Shown here one piece after another: positions 17,260 to 24,516 of a stretch of 64,000 nucleotides of DNA. The notes under the pieces were generated by a model, which was not told where the DNA came from, ran no database searches, and saw nothing but the letters and a program-made list of their open reading frames with translations. Origin of the DNA: CAKZQX01 sp034436755 (GTDB lineage Bacteria > Chloroflexota > Chloroflexia > Chloroflexales > Chloroflexaceae). Position numbers and translations under genes: made by a program. Where the stretch lies: NCBI GenBank assembly GCA_034436755.1, contig DAOTVB010000095.1, positions 4,448 to 68,447 on the forward strand, read 5' to 3'. Every line of letters begins with the position of its first letter. The stretch's first letter is position 1.

Positions 17260-18399
17260 TTAACGCGGCCCCAGCAACTCACCTACACGCAGTACCTCTT
17301 CCACAGTGTTGTAGAAGTGGGGCGCAACCCGGACACCTGTACCCCGGGGAGTGACAACTACGCCCGCCTCGTTGATGCGCCGGCAGGTTGCTGCCGCATC
17401 CGGTGTCTCAATCACAATAATCCCGCTGCGCTGTTCGGGGGCGGTGTCGGCGGCCAGTTCGTAACCGCGCTCCGTCAGATCATTGATCAGGGCATCGATC
17501 AACCCCTGCACCTGCCGGCTGACCCGCTCAATGCCCACCTCCTGCAGCAGGCCGATTGCCGTGTTGAGCGCAACCACTCCCATCCAGTTGATCGTCCCGA
17601 TATGGAAGCGCTCGGCACTCTGTGGGAAGGTAAGATTGTAGTCGAGGAAGTTAAAGAAATCGACCACGCTGGATGCACCGACATAGGCACCGGGGGTCAA
17701 CTCGTCCAGGATCTCGCGGCGGCAGTAGAGGAAGCCGCTCCCGGGGGCTGCCATCAACCATTTATGCGAGCCGGCCGCCAGAAAGTCGATATGGCACGCC
17801 TGAACATCCATCGGTAACACGCCCAGCGACTGGATCGCATCCACCACAAAATAGATGCCCCGTTCCCGGCAGAGCCGCCCCACCGCCGCGATATCATTGC
17901 GAAAGCCGGTCGCAAACATCACGGTGCTGAGCGCAATCACCCGGGTGCGGCGGTCAATGCGCTGCTCCAGCAGGTTTATATCCAGGCCGCCCGCACGTTG
18001 CGGCACAAACTTGATCAGCACGCCCCGGTAAGCCAGATTCATCCAGGGATAAATATTCGCCGGGTAGTCGCCATCCAGCACCAGCACATTATCGCCGGGA
18101 TCGAGCGGCAGACTCTGCGCGGCGGTGTTAATGCCGGTAGCGGTATTAGGCATCAGCGCAATTTCGTCAATCGTCTGCGCATTGATCAGGTCGGCAATCT
18201 GCCGGCGGGTCTGTTGGGAAAGGTCCAGGATCTGGGGAAAGAACCCGATGGGCGACTCATGCTGCGCCTGCTGTAGATGGGCCTGGACCGCTTCGGCGAC
18301 GGGGCGACTCATCGGCGAGGTGGCGGCATGGCTGAGAAAGGCGCAGGTTTCGGTAATCGGGAAGAGCGCGCGATAGTGCGCAAGATCGGCAAGGGACAT
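17260..18399 (-). CDS. Class V aminotransferase (cysteine desulfurase / isopenicillin epimerase-like)
   Basis: A 379-residue PLP enzyme of fold type I. DAIQSLGVLPMDV (about 193-205) holds the cofactor Asp, and AGSHKWLMA carries the Schiff-base Lys213. MPNTATGINTAAQSL near 80-95 matches the phosphate-binding part. The start has ggagg 5 bases upstream. No SufE or IscU partner is nearby, and there is no obvious active-site Cys loop, so a desulfurase role is not assured; an epimerase-like or lyase activity is as likely. Confidence 0.85.
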   Translation of the reverse strand: MSLADLAHYRALFPITETCAFLSHAATSPMSRPVAEAVQAHLQQAQHESPIGFFPQILDLSQQTRRQIADLINAQTIDEIALMPNTATGINTAAQSLPLDPGDNVLVLDGDYPANIYPWMNLAYRGVLIKFVPQRAGGLDINLLEQRIDRRTRVIALSTVMFATGFRNDIAAVGRLCRERGIYFVVDAIQSLGVLPMDVQACHIDFLAAGSHKWLMAAPGSGFLYCRREILDELTPGAYVGASSVVDFFNFLDYNLTFPQSAERFHIGTINWMGVVALNTAIGLLQEVGIERVSRQVQGLIDALINDLTERGYELAADTAPEQRSGIIVIETPDAAATCRRINEAGVVVTPRGTGVRVAPHFYNTVEEVLRVGELLGPR

Positions 18400-18425
18400 A
18401 ACTGCCTCCGTGTGGGTCGTATCGT

Positions 18426-19262
18426 TTACATGACATCTTCAAGAAAATCACACAGCAACTGGTTATACGCCACGGGTTGTTCGATCATCGGCAGATGTCC
18501 ACACTCCTCCAGCCAGGTCAGGTGCGCATTCGGGATTAACCGGGCCAGAACCGGCGTGCCTGCCGTCGGCATAATCGCGTCCTGACGCGCACCAATGATC
18601 AGAGTCGGCGTGGTCACCTGCGGCAACATGGTATTGTACACCGGATCACCCGCACTCGCGGCACTCTCCAGTGCCGTGCGCCGGTCCATGCGCAGGAAAT
18701 CGGCAAAATGTTCCCGCAGGAGTGCATTATCGTCCGGCACCCGGTAGAAGAAGCGCCGCGCCGGCATCCGATAGATCAGCCGTTGCCGCTCCATCCAGGG
18801 ACGGCGCAGCATAATCGGCAGCGCCAGAATGCGGTGGACCCGCTGGACAAAGCGGCGTTCGCGCTCATCGCGGTAGGTACTGCTGCAGGTCAGAATCAGC
18901 CGCCGGACACGGTGGGGCCAGCCGTGCGCCACAAAGACGGCCACGCTGCTGGAAAACGAGTGCCCGTTGAGATCAAACTGATCTATCCCCAGCGCATCGG
19001 CGAACTCGATCACCAGCCGCGCCAGCCGTTCAGCACCGGCCGCCTCCGACAGGGGTGGTGACATGCCGAAGCCGGGCAGATCGGGGGCATACATGTGGCG
19101 CACCCCGGCAAGCGCATCCAGCGTCGATTGCCAGTAACGGGAGGAACCACCCCAGCCGTGTAGCAGCAACAGCGGTGGACCCTGCCCGGCCCGCCGATAG
19201 CAGACCGGCCCGCCGGCAAGAAGAATCTGATGCATTATGGAAATCTGACTGTGGGTTTGCAT
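18426..19262 (-). CDS. Alpha/beta hydrolase
   Basis: A 278-residue hydrolase with LLLLHGWGGSS (about 31-41), the nucleophile elbow GHSFSS, an acid in GARQDAIMP and the catalytic His in EECGHLPMIEQP. The longest frame begins at 19505, but that part runs through a repeat array and across a TATAAT box, so a start at 19262 (or 19235) is chosen. First gene of the run that continues with the aminotransferase 26 bases later. Substrate unknown. Confidence 0.8.
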   Translation of the reverse strand: MQTHSQISIMHQILLAGGPVCYRRAGQGPPLLLLHGWGGSSRYWQSTLDALAGVRHMYAPDLPGFGMSPPLSEAAGAERLARLVIEFADALGIDQFDLNGHSFSSSVAVFVAHGWPHRVRRLILTCSSTYRDERERRFVQRVHRILALPIMLRRPWMERQRLIYRMPARRFFYRVPDDNALLREHFADFLRMDRRTALESAASAGDPVYNTMLPQVTTPTLIIGARQDAIMPTAGTPVLARLIPNAHLTWLEECGHLPMIEQPVAYNQLLCDFLEDVM

Positions 19263-19278
19263 ACGCGTAACTGGGGAC

Positions 19279-19287
19279 ATTATACCA
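19279..19287 (-). promoter_or_regulatory. Extended -10 promoter of the hydrolase run
   Basis: Minus strand TGG-TATAAT (19287-19279) is an extended -10 element. The -35 region falls in a repeat array and is weak. Transcription would begin about 19272, giving a leader of about 10 bases before the ATG at 19262. Confidence 0.45.
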
Positions 19288-19294
19288 TACAGAA

Positions 19295-19338
19295 AGAACC
19301 GCGAACCGCGAACCGCGAACCAAGAACCGAGAACAAAC
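19295..19338. repeat. Period-7 array (gaaccgc type)
   Basis: gaaccgc occurs three times in a row, then gaaccaa, gaaccga, gaacaaa: a 7-base tandem array just upstream of the hydrolase promoter. Confidence 0.7.
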
Positions 19339-19499
19339 CGATTGTTCACGAACGGGGTATCCGGCACGCTTTGTTCTCCGGTTCTTTGTTCTGTATCGTT
19401 CCCCGGACGGCGCAGAAACGGCACGTATGTATCCAGTCTGGTGCATCGGCCTTCCTTGTCAGCGGCAGGCAATTCCAGGGCATGCCAGGGCACGCAGGT

Positions 19500-19528
19500 T
19501 TGCAAAGCGGCGCGCGCTGTGGTATCAT
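19500..19528 (+). promoter_or_regulatory. Promoter ahead of the broken tRNA and HNH gene
   Basis: TTGCAA (19500-19505), a 17-base spacer and TATCAT (19523-19528). It lies 14 bases before the tRNA-like 5' half and may now drive the HNH gene and the tRNA-Trp. Confidence 0.5.
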
Positions 19529-19542
19529 TCGGCAGTACATAC

Positions 19543-19575
19543 AGGCGGGTAGCTCAATTGGCAGAGCAGCGCTCT
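19543..19575 (+). pseudogene. 5' half of a tRNA, broken in the anticodon loop (tRNA-Trp-like)
   Basis: AGGCGGG acceptor strand, TA at positions 8-9, D arm GCTC-AATTGGCA-GAGC (19552-19567), A26, and a 5' anticodon stem GCGCT followed by CT. After that the sequence stops looking like tRNA: no complementary anticodon strand, no T arm, and no CCCGCCT acceptor partner before the HNH gene. The D arm resembles common bacterial tRNA-Trp, but the identity is inferred. Confidence 0.6.
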
Positions 19576-19621
19576 GGTATGCGTATCTTGCGCGTGCAGC
19601 CATTTCATGGAAATTGACGTT

Positions 19622-20035
19622 ATGCCAATGCCAAAGAAAGAGCGTCCGCTCTGTCTCAACTGCCATAAGCCTACCGCGCGTGCAACACAGAAATTTTGTA
19701 GCAATCGTTGTCAGGCAGAGTTGACATACAGGCAGTGGGTTGAAGACTGGCTAACGGGAAGCAAAAGCGGTCTGCGCGGGAATGTCGCAACATCTAAGTT
19801 CATCCGTAGATACTTGCGCGAAACTCACGGTGAACAGTGTGCGCTTTGTGGTTGGGCCGAGAAAAATATGTTTACGGGTTTAATACCGTTGCATATTGAT
19901 CATATAGATGGCAACTATGCTAACAACCGTCCTGAAAATCTCAGATTTTTGTGTCCTAATTGCCACGCATTAACATCCACATATGGTTCATTAAATCGCG
20001 GAAGTGGACGGCCTTTCTTCGTCAGGAAGAAGTAA
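19622..20035 (+). CDS. HNH endonuclease, homing-type
   Basis: A 137-residue protein. An N-terminal zinc-knuckle-like part (C-x2-C...C-x3-C: CLNCHKPTARATQKFCSNRC) precedes a linker and a C-terminal HNH nuclease with C-x2-C (CALC), IDHIDGNYANNRPENLRFLCPNCH, where DH is the first H, N..N the middle and H the last. Such small HNH proteins are found in phages, introns and inteins. It sits between a broken tRNA half and an intact tRNA-Trp, 5 bases before the latter, which suggests insertion at a tRNA locus. A start at 19607 is also possible. Its base composition is more AT-rich than its neighbours, a sign of transfer. Confidence 0.85.
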   Translation: MPMPKKERPLCLNCHKPTARATQKFCSNRCQAELTYRQWVEDWLTGSKSGLRGNVATSKFIRRYLRETHGEQCALCGWAEKNMFTGLIPLHIDHIDGNYANNRPENLRFLCPNCHALTSTYGSLNRGSGRPFFVRKK

Positions 20036-20040
20036 TTTTG

Positions 20041-20115
20041 AGGGGTGTCGGTTAATTGGCAAACCACTGGTCTCCAAAACCAGGACTCAGGGTTCGAGTC
20101 CCTGCACCCCTGCCA
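20041..20115 (+). tRNA. tRNA-Trp (CCA)
   Basis: Acceptor AGGGGTG pairs with CACCCCT, anticodon stem CTGGT/ACCAG, loop CTCCAAA with anticodon CCA at 20074-20076, T arm CAGGG-TTCGAGT-CCCTG, discriminator G at 20112 and an encoded CCA at 20113-20115. The D arm (GGTT-AATTGGCA-AACC) differs from the broken half upstream. Confidence 0.95.
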
Positions 20116-20137
20116 ATATCAGTATACATCACGTTGT

Positions 20138-20226
20138 GGAGGAGTGGCCGAGCGGTTGATGGCAGTGGTCTTGAAAACCACCAGGTGTAAAAAGCCTCGT
20201 GGGTTCGAATCCCACCTCCTCCGCCA
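20138..20226 (+). tRNA. tRNA-Ser (TGA)
   Basis: Acceptor GGAGGAG pairs with CTCCTCC; anticodon loop CTTGAAA (TGA at 20172-20174) in stem GTGGT/ACCAC; long variable arm; T arm GTGGG-TTCGAAT-CCCAC; encoded CCA to 20226. Confidence 0.95.
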
Positions 20227-20246
20227 GAGCGATTGGCACGGTTTGG

Positions 20247-20276
20247 TTTACAGCGTATGGGTGCAGGTGGTGGTAT
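20247..20276 (+). promoter_or_regulatory. Promoter of tRNA-Ser (GCT)
   Basis: TTTACA (20247-20252), 18-base spacer, TATACT (20271-20276); start expected about 20283, 18 bases before the mature tRNA. Confidence 0.6.
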
Positions 20277-20300
20277 ACTGATAGCGTTGCTTTAGATAAT

Positions 20301-20390
20301 GGGGAGGTCGCATAGTGGCCTAGTGCGGCGGTTTGCTAAACCGCTAGGGGCTCACGCCCCTCGAGGGTTCGAATCCCTCCCTCCCCGCCA
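20301..20390 (+). tRNA. tRNA-Ser (GCT)
   Basis: Acceptor GGGGAGG pairs with CCTCCCC; anticodon loop TTGCTAA (GCT at 20335-20337); long variable arm CTAGGGGCTCACGCCCCTC; T arm GAGGG-TTCGAAT-CCCTC; encoded CCA at 20388-20390. Confidence 0.95.
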
Positions 20391-20420
20391 GAATACTGCT
20401 CGCTCAGGCAGTGCGAAGAA

Positions 20421-20460
20421 CAGACCCCCGGCGGATGCTGGAGCATCCGCCGGGGGTCTG
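20421..20460 (+). terminator. Rho-independent terminator of the tRNA cluster
   Basis: A perfect 19-base stem (20421-20439 with 20442-20460) with a 2-base loop, GC-rich and followed by cttttgt. It closes the tRNA transcript. Confidence 0.85.
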
Positions 20461-20516
20461 CTTTTGTCTGAAAAAACAACCTCGTAGTAAGAACAAAAGC
20501 ACATAGAACAACCATG

Positions 20517-20918
20517 TTACCCGCTGGAGATGCACCTGACACGCTCTGTTCTCTGTTGCTTTGTTCTCTGTTCTCTCGTAGATGTTTCCTGGGTTTGTGT
20601 TGCCGGCTCGCGCTGGTGGATACGCTCGCGCAGGCGGCGTACTGCGGGCGGTGGGTTGCGTTCTTGTTCCGCACGCCTCCGTTGACCATGTTCCTTCCAG
20701 GCATGCAGATATGCATCAACGTCTATCTGGTTGTGCCAATAATAGGTAATCGTGGCATAGATTTGCTCCAACGTCAATGTGGGATAGCGTACCGCAATCT
20801 GTTCGGGAAAGAGTCCCAGTTCGAGATAGTCAAGCAAAATTGTCTCAATCCCGATCCGATGTCCTTTCAATCGAATATCGTTTGGGGCCAGGAAATCAAA
20901 ATAATCTTCCAGTTGCAT
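20517..20918 (-). CDS. DUF433-family protein (antitoxin-like) with repeat-derived tail
   Basis: A 133-residue protein. Residues 1-80 match the DUF433 winged helix-turn-helix seen in many small antitoxin-like proteins (LKGHRIGIETILLDYLELGL and YPTLTLEQIYATITYY). ggagg lies before the ATG at 20918. The usual DUF5615 toxin partner is absent. The C-terminal about 25 residues (Thr/Gln/Arg-rich, TREQRTKQQRTERV) are read from a period-7 DNA array, so this end may be a recent extension over a repeat. It could have a role as a stand-alone DNA-binding regulator. Confidence 0.75.
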   Translation of the reverse strand: MQLEDYFDFLAPNDIRLKGHRIGIETILLDYLELGLFPEQIAVRYPTLTLEQIYATITYYWHNQIDVDAYLHAWKEHGQRRRAEQERNPPPAVRRLRERIHQREPATQTQETSTREQRTKQQRTERVRCISSG

Positions 20919-20935
20919 ATTCGACCTCCCGATAG

Positions 20936-20997
20936 TTTTGCGTTTTGAGTTCTCAGTTTTGCGCTCTGCGCTCTGCACTTTGCGCTCGCTCTTCTCA
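20936..20997. repeat. Period-7 array between DUF433 and lipid kinase genes
   Basis: Units such as ttttgag/ttctcag/ttttgcg/ctctgcg/ctctgca/ctttgcg run with 7-base phase. A related array at 20543-20579 lies inside the DUF433 gene. Confidence 0.65.
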
Positions 20998-20998
20998 C

Positions 20999-21934
20999 CT
21001 ATACCACAATTTCCAACGCTCCCGGCAATACCTCCACCTCGACATAGCGCGCGTCCGTGGCGACGATTTCGCCATCGGTGGCGACCGGCAGCGGCTCGCT
21101 GCATTCAATCGCCACATGGTGGGCGCAATCCATTCGCACCTGACGTAAGCGGGTGTGTGTGCCTTTGATCAGACGCGGCAGGTAGCGCGCAATCTGATCC
21201 AGGCGCAGATTATCGACCATGCAGAGATCCAGCAAACCGTCATCAATCAGCGCGTCGGGGGTCATTCGGAAGCCTCCGCCCTGATAGCGTCCGTTGGCAA
21301 CATTGGCAAAGAGCAGCCGGCGGTAGACCTCACGTCCATCGAAGCGGACGGTCATCGGGTGGGCATGATAATTTTTCAGTGCGCGCAGAATCGCCAGCAG
21401 GTAAACCGCGCGCCCCTTGAACTTGCTGATCTTCAGGCTCTCAACGGCAACCTGCGAGTCGAGCCCCAGCGTCATCCCGTTGATAAAATAGCGGGTGTAG
21501 GTTTGCAGGGGATTGCGCACACGAACATGGGCCGCATCGACGGCCCGGGTCCGTCCGCGTGCCAGACGCCGCACCGCTCCCGCCAGATCATTCGGTTTGA
21601 CGCCATCAAGCACCTTGATAAAATCGCTGCCGGTTCCCAGTGGTACAATCCCCAGGCTGGGCCGGGTATGCTGCACCTTCTTGCCGTGTCGGGTTTGTCG
21701 GCCCAGGATACCGTTGACAATCTCGTTGATCGTGCCATCGCCACCAACGGCAATCACCTGATCGTAGCCCCGCTCGAGCGCCTGATAGGTCAACTCGGTT
21801 GCACCACCGCGTGCATGGGTTGTCACCAGATTGAAGTTTACGCCGGCCTGCTGCAACGCCCGCTCCAGTTCGCCCCGACGTTTCCCAGCCGTGCCCCGCC
21901 CGGCATTAGGATTGAGAATAATAAAATGCTTCAT
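20999..21934 (-). CDS. Diacylglycerol/sphingosine kinase-family lipid kinase (DgkB/YegS-like)
   Basis: A 311-residue cytoplasmic lipid kinase. The N-terminus FIILNPNAGRGTA and the nucleotide loop VIAVGGDGTINEIVNGI (about 60-76) are the family signature, with LGIVPLGTGSDFIKVL (about 94-109) next. It probably phosphorylates diacylglycerol for return to phospholipid synthesis, though members differ in lipid. Starts 30 bases after trpB ends on the same strand, so probably in one transcript, without a metabolic link. Confidence 0.9.
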   Translation of the reverse strand: MKHFIILNPNAGRGTAGKRRGELERALQQAGVNFNLVTTHARGGATELTYQALERGYDQVIAVGGDGTINEIVNGILGRQTRHGKKVQHTRPSLGIVPLGTGSDFIKVLDGVKPNDLAGAVRRLARGRTRAVDAAHVRVRNPLQTYTRYFINGMTLGLDSQVAVESLKISKFKGRAVYLLAILRALKNYHAHPMTVRFDGREVYRRLLFANVANGRYQGGGFRMTPDALIDDGLLDLCMVDNLRLDQIARYLPRLIKGTHTRLRQVRMDCAHHVAIECSEPLPVATDGEIVATDARYVEVEVLPGALEIVV

Positions 21935-21964
21935 CGCTTGTAAGTTCTGCGTTTTGGACAGAAC

Positions 21965-23170
21965 TCAACACTCAAAATTCAGCAGGTCCGCAACAGTAAA
22001 AATATCCTTGTCGCCACGACCGGAGAGGTTGATCAGGAGGCTCTGTTCCGGGCGCATCGTTGGTGCCAGTTTGAGCGCTTCGGCGATAGCGTGGGCACTC
22101 TCCAGGGCGGGAATAATGCCTTCGAGGTGTGCCAGTTGTTGAAAGGCGTCAAGCGCTTCTGCATCGTCTGCACTGGTGTAGGTGGCGCGTCCGGTGTCAT
22201 GGAGCCAGGCATGCTCCGGGCCGATGCTGGCATAGTCCAGGCCGGCCGAGACGCTGTGTGTCAGGGCGATCTGGCCATGCTCGTCTTGCAGCACATAGGA
22301 GAAGGTGCCTTGCAGCACCCCCGGTACCGCGCCGAGGAAGCGTGCAGCATGCTCACCCAGCAGTGCGCTTCGTCCGCCCGCCTCAACCCCCCGCAACTGA
22401 ACGTCCGGGTCTTTGATAAAGGGGTAAAAAATACCAATCGCATTCGATCCGCCGCCGACGCAGGCCAGGATCACATCCGGCAGGCCACCGGTCGCCGCGA
22501 TCATCTGCTCACGCGCCTCCTGCCCAATGACGCTCTGAAAGTCGCGGACCATGGTTGGATAGGGATGTGGACCCAGCGCGGAGCCCAGCAGGTAGTAGCT
22601 GTCGGGGTTGGTGACCCAGTCGCGCATCGCCTCATTGATGGCATCCTTGAGCGTACGGCTACCGCTATCGACACCGCGCACCTCTGCGCCAAGCAGACAC
22701 ATACGGAAGACATTGGGGCGCTGGCGAGCCATATCTTCGGTGCCCATGTAGATCACACACTCCAACCCCAGTAGCGCACAGATGGTTGCCGTTGCCACGC
22801 CATGCTGCCCGGCCCCCGTCTCGGCAATCACCCGGCGTTTGCCCATCCGCCGTGCCAGGAGGCCCTGACCCAGCGCGTTGTTGATCTTGTGTGCGCCGGT
22901 GTGCGCCAGATCTTCACGCTTGAGATAGATCTGCGCGCCGCCGCAGTGCGCAGTCAGTCGTCCGGCAAAACTCAACGGCGTTGGCCGTCCGGTGTAGGTT
23001 CGGTGCAGATGCGCTAACTCTTGCCAGAAACCGGGATCATCGCGTAGCGCAACATAGGCGGCATCCAGCGCCGTGATAGCGGGAATAAGCGTTTCCGGCA
23101 CATAGCATCCGCCATAGGGACCAAAGCGACCGACAGATACTTCTTCCAGATGTTTTTCCAGGTGGGCCAT
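21965..23170 (-). CDS. trpB: Tryptophan synthase beta chain
   Basis: A 401-residue PLP enzyme that joins indole and serine. GRPTPLSFA, EDLAHTGAHKINNALGQ (PLP Lys about residue 93), AETGAGQHGVATA and CVGGGSNAIGIFYPF (phosphate loop) are all typical of the TrpB1 type that works with TrpA. Length is normal. trpA is not in the window; trpF lies upstream with a Trm112-like gene between. No leader peptide or T-box is visible ahead of this group. Confidence 0.96.
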   Translation of the reverse strand: MAHLEKHLEEVSVGRFGPYGGCYVPETLIPAITALDAAYVALRDDPGFWQELAHLHRTYTGRPTPLSFAGRLTAHCGGAQIYLKREDLAHTGAHKINNALGQGLLARRMGKRRVIAETGAGQHGVATATICALLGLECVIYMGTEDMARQRPNVFRMCLLGAEVRGVDSGSRTLKDAINEAMRDWVTNPDSYYLLGSALGPHPYPTMVRDFQSVIGQEAREQMIAATGGLPDVILACVGGGSNAIGIFYPFIKDPDVQLRGVEAGGRSALLGEHAARFLGAVPGVLQGTFSYVLQDEHGQIALTHSVSAGLDYASIGPEHAWLHDTGRATYTSADDAEALDAFQQLAHLEGIIPALESAHAIAEALKLAPTMRPEQSLLINLSGRGDKDIFTVADLLNFEC

Positions 23171-23250
23171 AAAAATAACCTTCTAGCATTCAGAAAGGCA
23201 GAAAGCAGATGTGAATACTGCCTCCTGCCTCTCATTGCGCCTGTTCCGGT

Positions 23251-23601
23251 TTAGCTTGCGATCAGGCTCTCGTCCTTGTGCTTCTCGCCCTCCTCGATCA
23301 GCATAATCGGAATGCCGTCTTCGACCGGGTAACGATAGCCGTTGCGCCGATTGACCAGCCACTCCTTGCCTTCGGCATCCGTCATCAACTCGACTGGCCC
23401 CTTGTCCGCCGGATCTGCCAGGATCTCCAGCAACTCTGGACTGATACTGCGGCGCTGCCCGGTCGGTGTGCCGCCGGGGGCGGCACGATTGGCCGACGGC
23501 GCAACCTCAAACACGCTGTCTTCGCGGTACCGGCGGGTGAAGAAGTAGACCACTGCGCCAATGAGAGCGGCAACTGCCACGAACTTCAAAAACCCTTTCA
23601 T
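23251..23601 (-). CDS. Membrane-anchored Trm112-like protein
   Basis: A 116-residue protein. Residues 4-21 form a membrane anchor. A Pro/Gly linker follows, and residues about 52-105 match the Trm112p-like/UPF0434 fold (ISPELLEILADP, NRRNGYRYPVEDGIPIML). Standard members have Cys residues for zinc; none is visible here, so it is a metal-free variant. aaggagg lies 6 bases before the ATG at 23601. Trm112 proteins in eukaryotes and archaea activate methyltransferases; a role here is not known. It sits between trpF and trpB. Confidence 0.8.
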   Translation of the reverse strand: MKGFLKFVAVAALIGAVVYFFTRRYREDSVFEVAPSANRAAPGGTPTGQRRSISPELLEILADPADKGPVELMTDAEGKEWLVNRRNGYRYPVEDGIPIMLIEEGEKHKDESLIAS

Positions 23602-23715
23602 GGTGAAACCTCCTTGCTTGTGAGATATTTTCAGCGACACCGTTTCTATGTCTTCAGCGTGCAGCAATTATACAACACGACGTGCAGGGTACCGTGGTTG
23701 TTGATTGTGCTGCGT

Positions 23716-24438
23716 TTATGACCTCTTGCTCTTTTCGGCCTCTCGGGCTGCTTGAATAAACGCCTCGATCCTGGCGATATCCTTCACGCCGCTCGTCTCG
23801 ACACCGCTGCTAACATCAACCCCGCCGGGGCGCACCTGCGCAATCGCAGCGGCAACATTGTCCGGGGTTAACCCACCGGCCAGCATCAGCGCATACTGAC
23901 AGGCTAATTCGGCAGCGCGACTCCAGTCGGCCCGCGTCCCCGTTCCGCCGTATGCCCCGGGCACATGGGCATCAATCAGCAACGGGAGGGGCGCAACCAG
24001 CAACTGCTGCACCGCGGCCGATATGCAGTAGCCAGACAGGTTGTCCTGATGGTGTACTACCTGCTTTGGACCACGCAGCAGCGTCAACCAGGTTTCTTCG
24101 CGGGGTGACCCATCGAGTCGTAACGATTTGATGATCGGCCGGTCAATGCCGCGCATCTGCTCCGGCGCTTCATCACCGCTAAGTTGCAGATAGTCTAATC
24201 CACAATACTCAGCAATTTGATTCATCCGTGCCGGGATTTCATTGACGAAGAGCCCGACCACTCGCACGCGCCGGCCGGCGGTGTGGTGGCGTAGCGCCAT
24301 CGTGATGGCGGTGGCCTGATCAACAGTTACCTGCCGCCGGCTGGGGGCAAATACCAGCCCAAGCAGGTCAGCGCCTGCTGTGGCAGCAGCGAGCGCATGT
24401 TCAATCGTGCGGAGACCACAAATCTTGATGATGGTCAT
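23716..24438 (-). CDS. trpF: Phosphoribosylanthranilate isomerase
   Basis: A TIM-barrel enzyme of tryptophan synthesis, about 240 residues. KICGLRTIEHA at the N-terminus (catalytic Cys), LGLVFAPSRRQVT, YLQLSGDEAPEQM, IDAHVPGAYGGTGTRADW and LAGGLTPDNV plus GVDVSSGVE (phosphate sites) are the expected blocks. Starts at 24438 or, with 13 more residues, 24477 are both possible; 24438 matches the family N-terminus. Confidence 0.93.
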   Translation of the reverse strand: MTIIKICGLRTIEHALAAATAGADLLGLVFAPSRRQVTVDQATAITMALRHHTAGRRVRVVGLFVNEIPARMNQIAEYCGLDYLQLSGDEAPEQMRGIDRPIIKSLRLDGSPREETWLTLLRGPKQVVHHQDNLSGYCISAAVQQLLVAPLPLLIDAHVPGAYGGTGTRADWSRAAELACQYALMLAGGLTPDNVAAAIAQVRPGGVDVSSGVETSGVKDIARIEAFIQAAREAEKSKRS

Positions 24439-24516
24439 TGGATCAGCCATCAGCACCGGGATGTCAGCTTTGGGCAATCAATGTTCGGGCCCAAATCCGA
24501 CACCCGCAAACTGCGA

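Noticed and set aside
18426..19505. The long version of the hydrolase starting at 19505
   Set aside because: The extra 81 residues run through a period-7 array and over a TATAAT box, and lack hydrolase homology.
19543..19616. A complete tRNA-Thr (GGT) at the broken tRNA site
   Set aside because: GGT lies in the loop position, but the 3' anticodon strand, T arm and acceptor strand do not pair.
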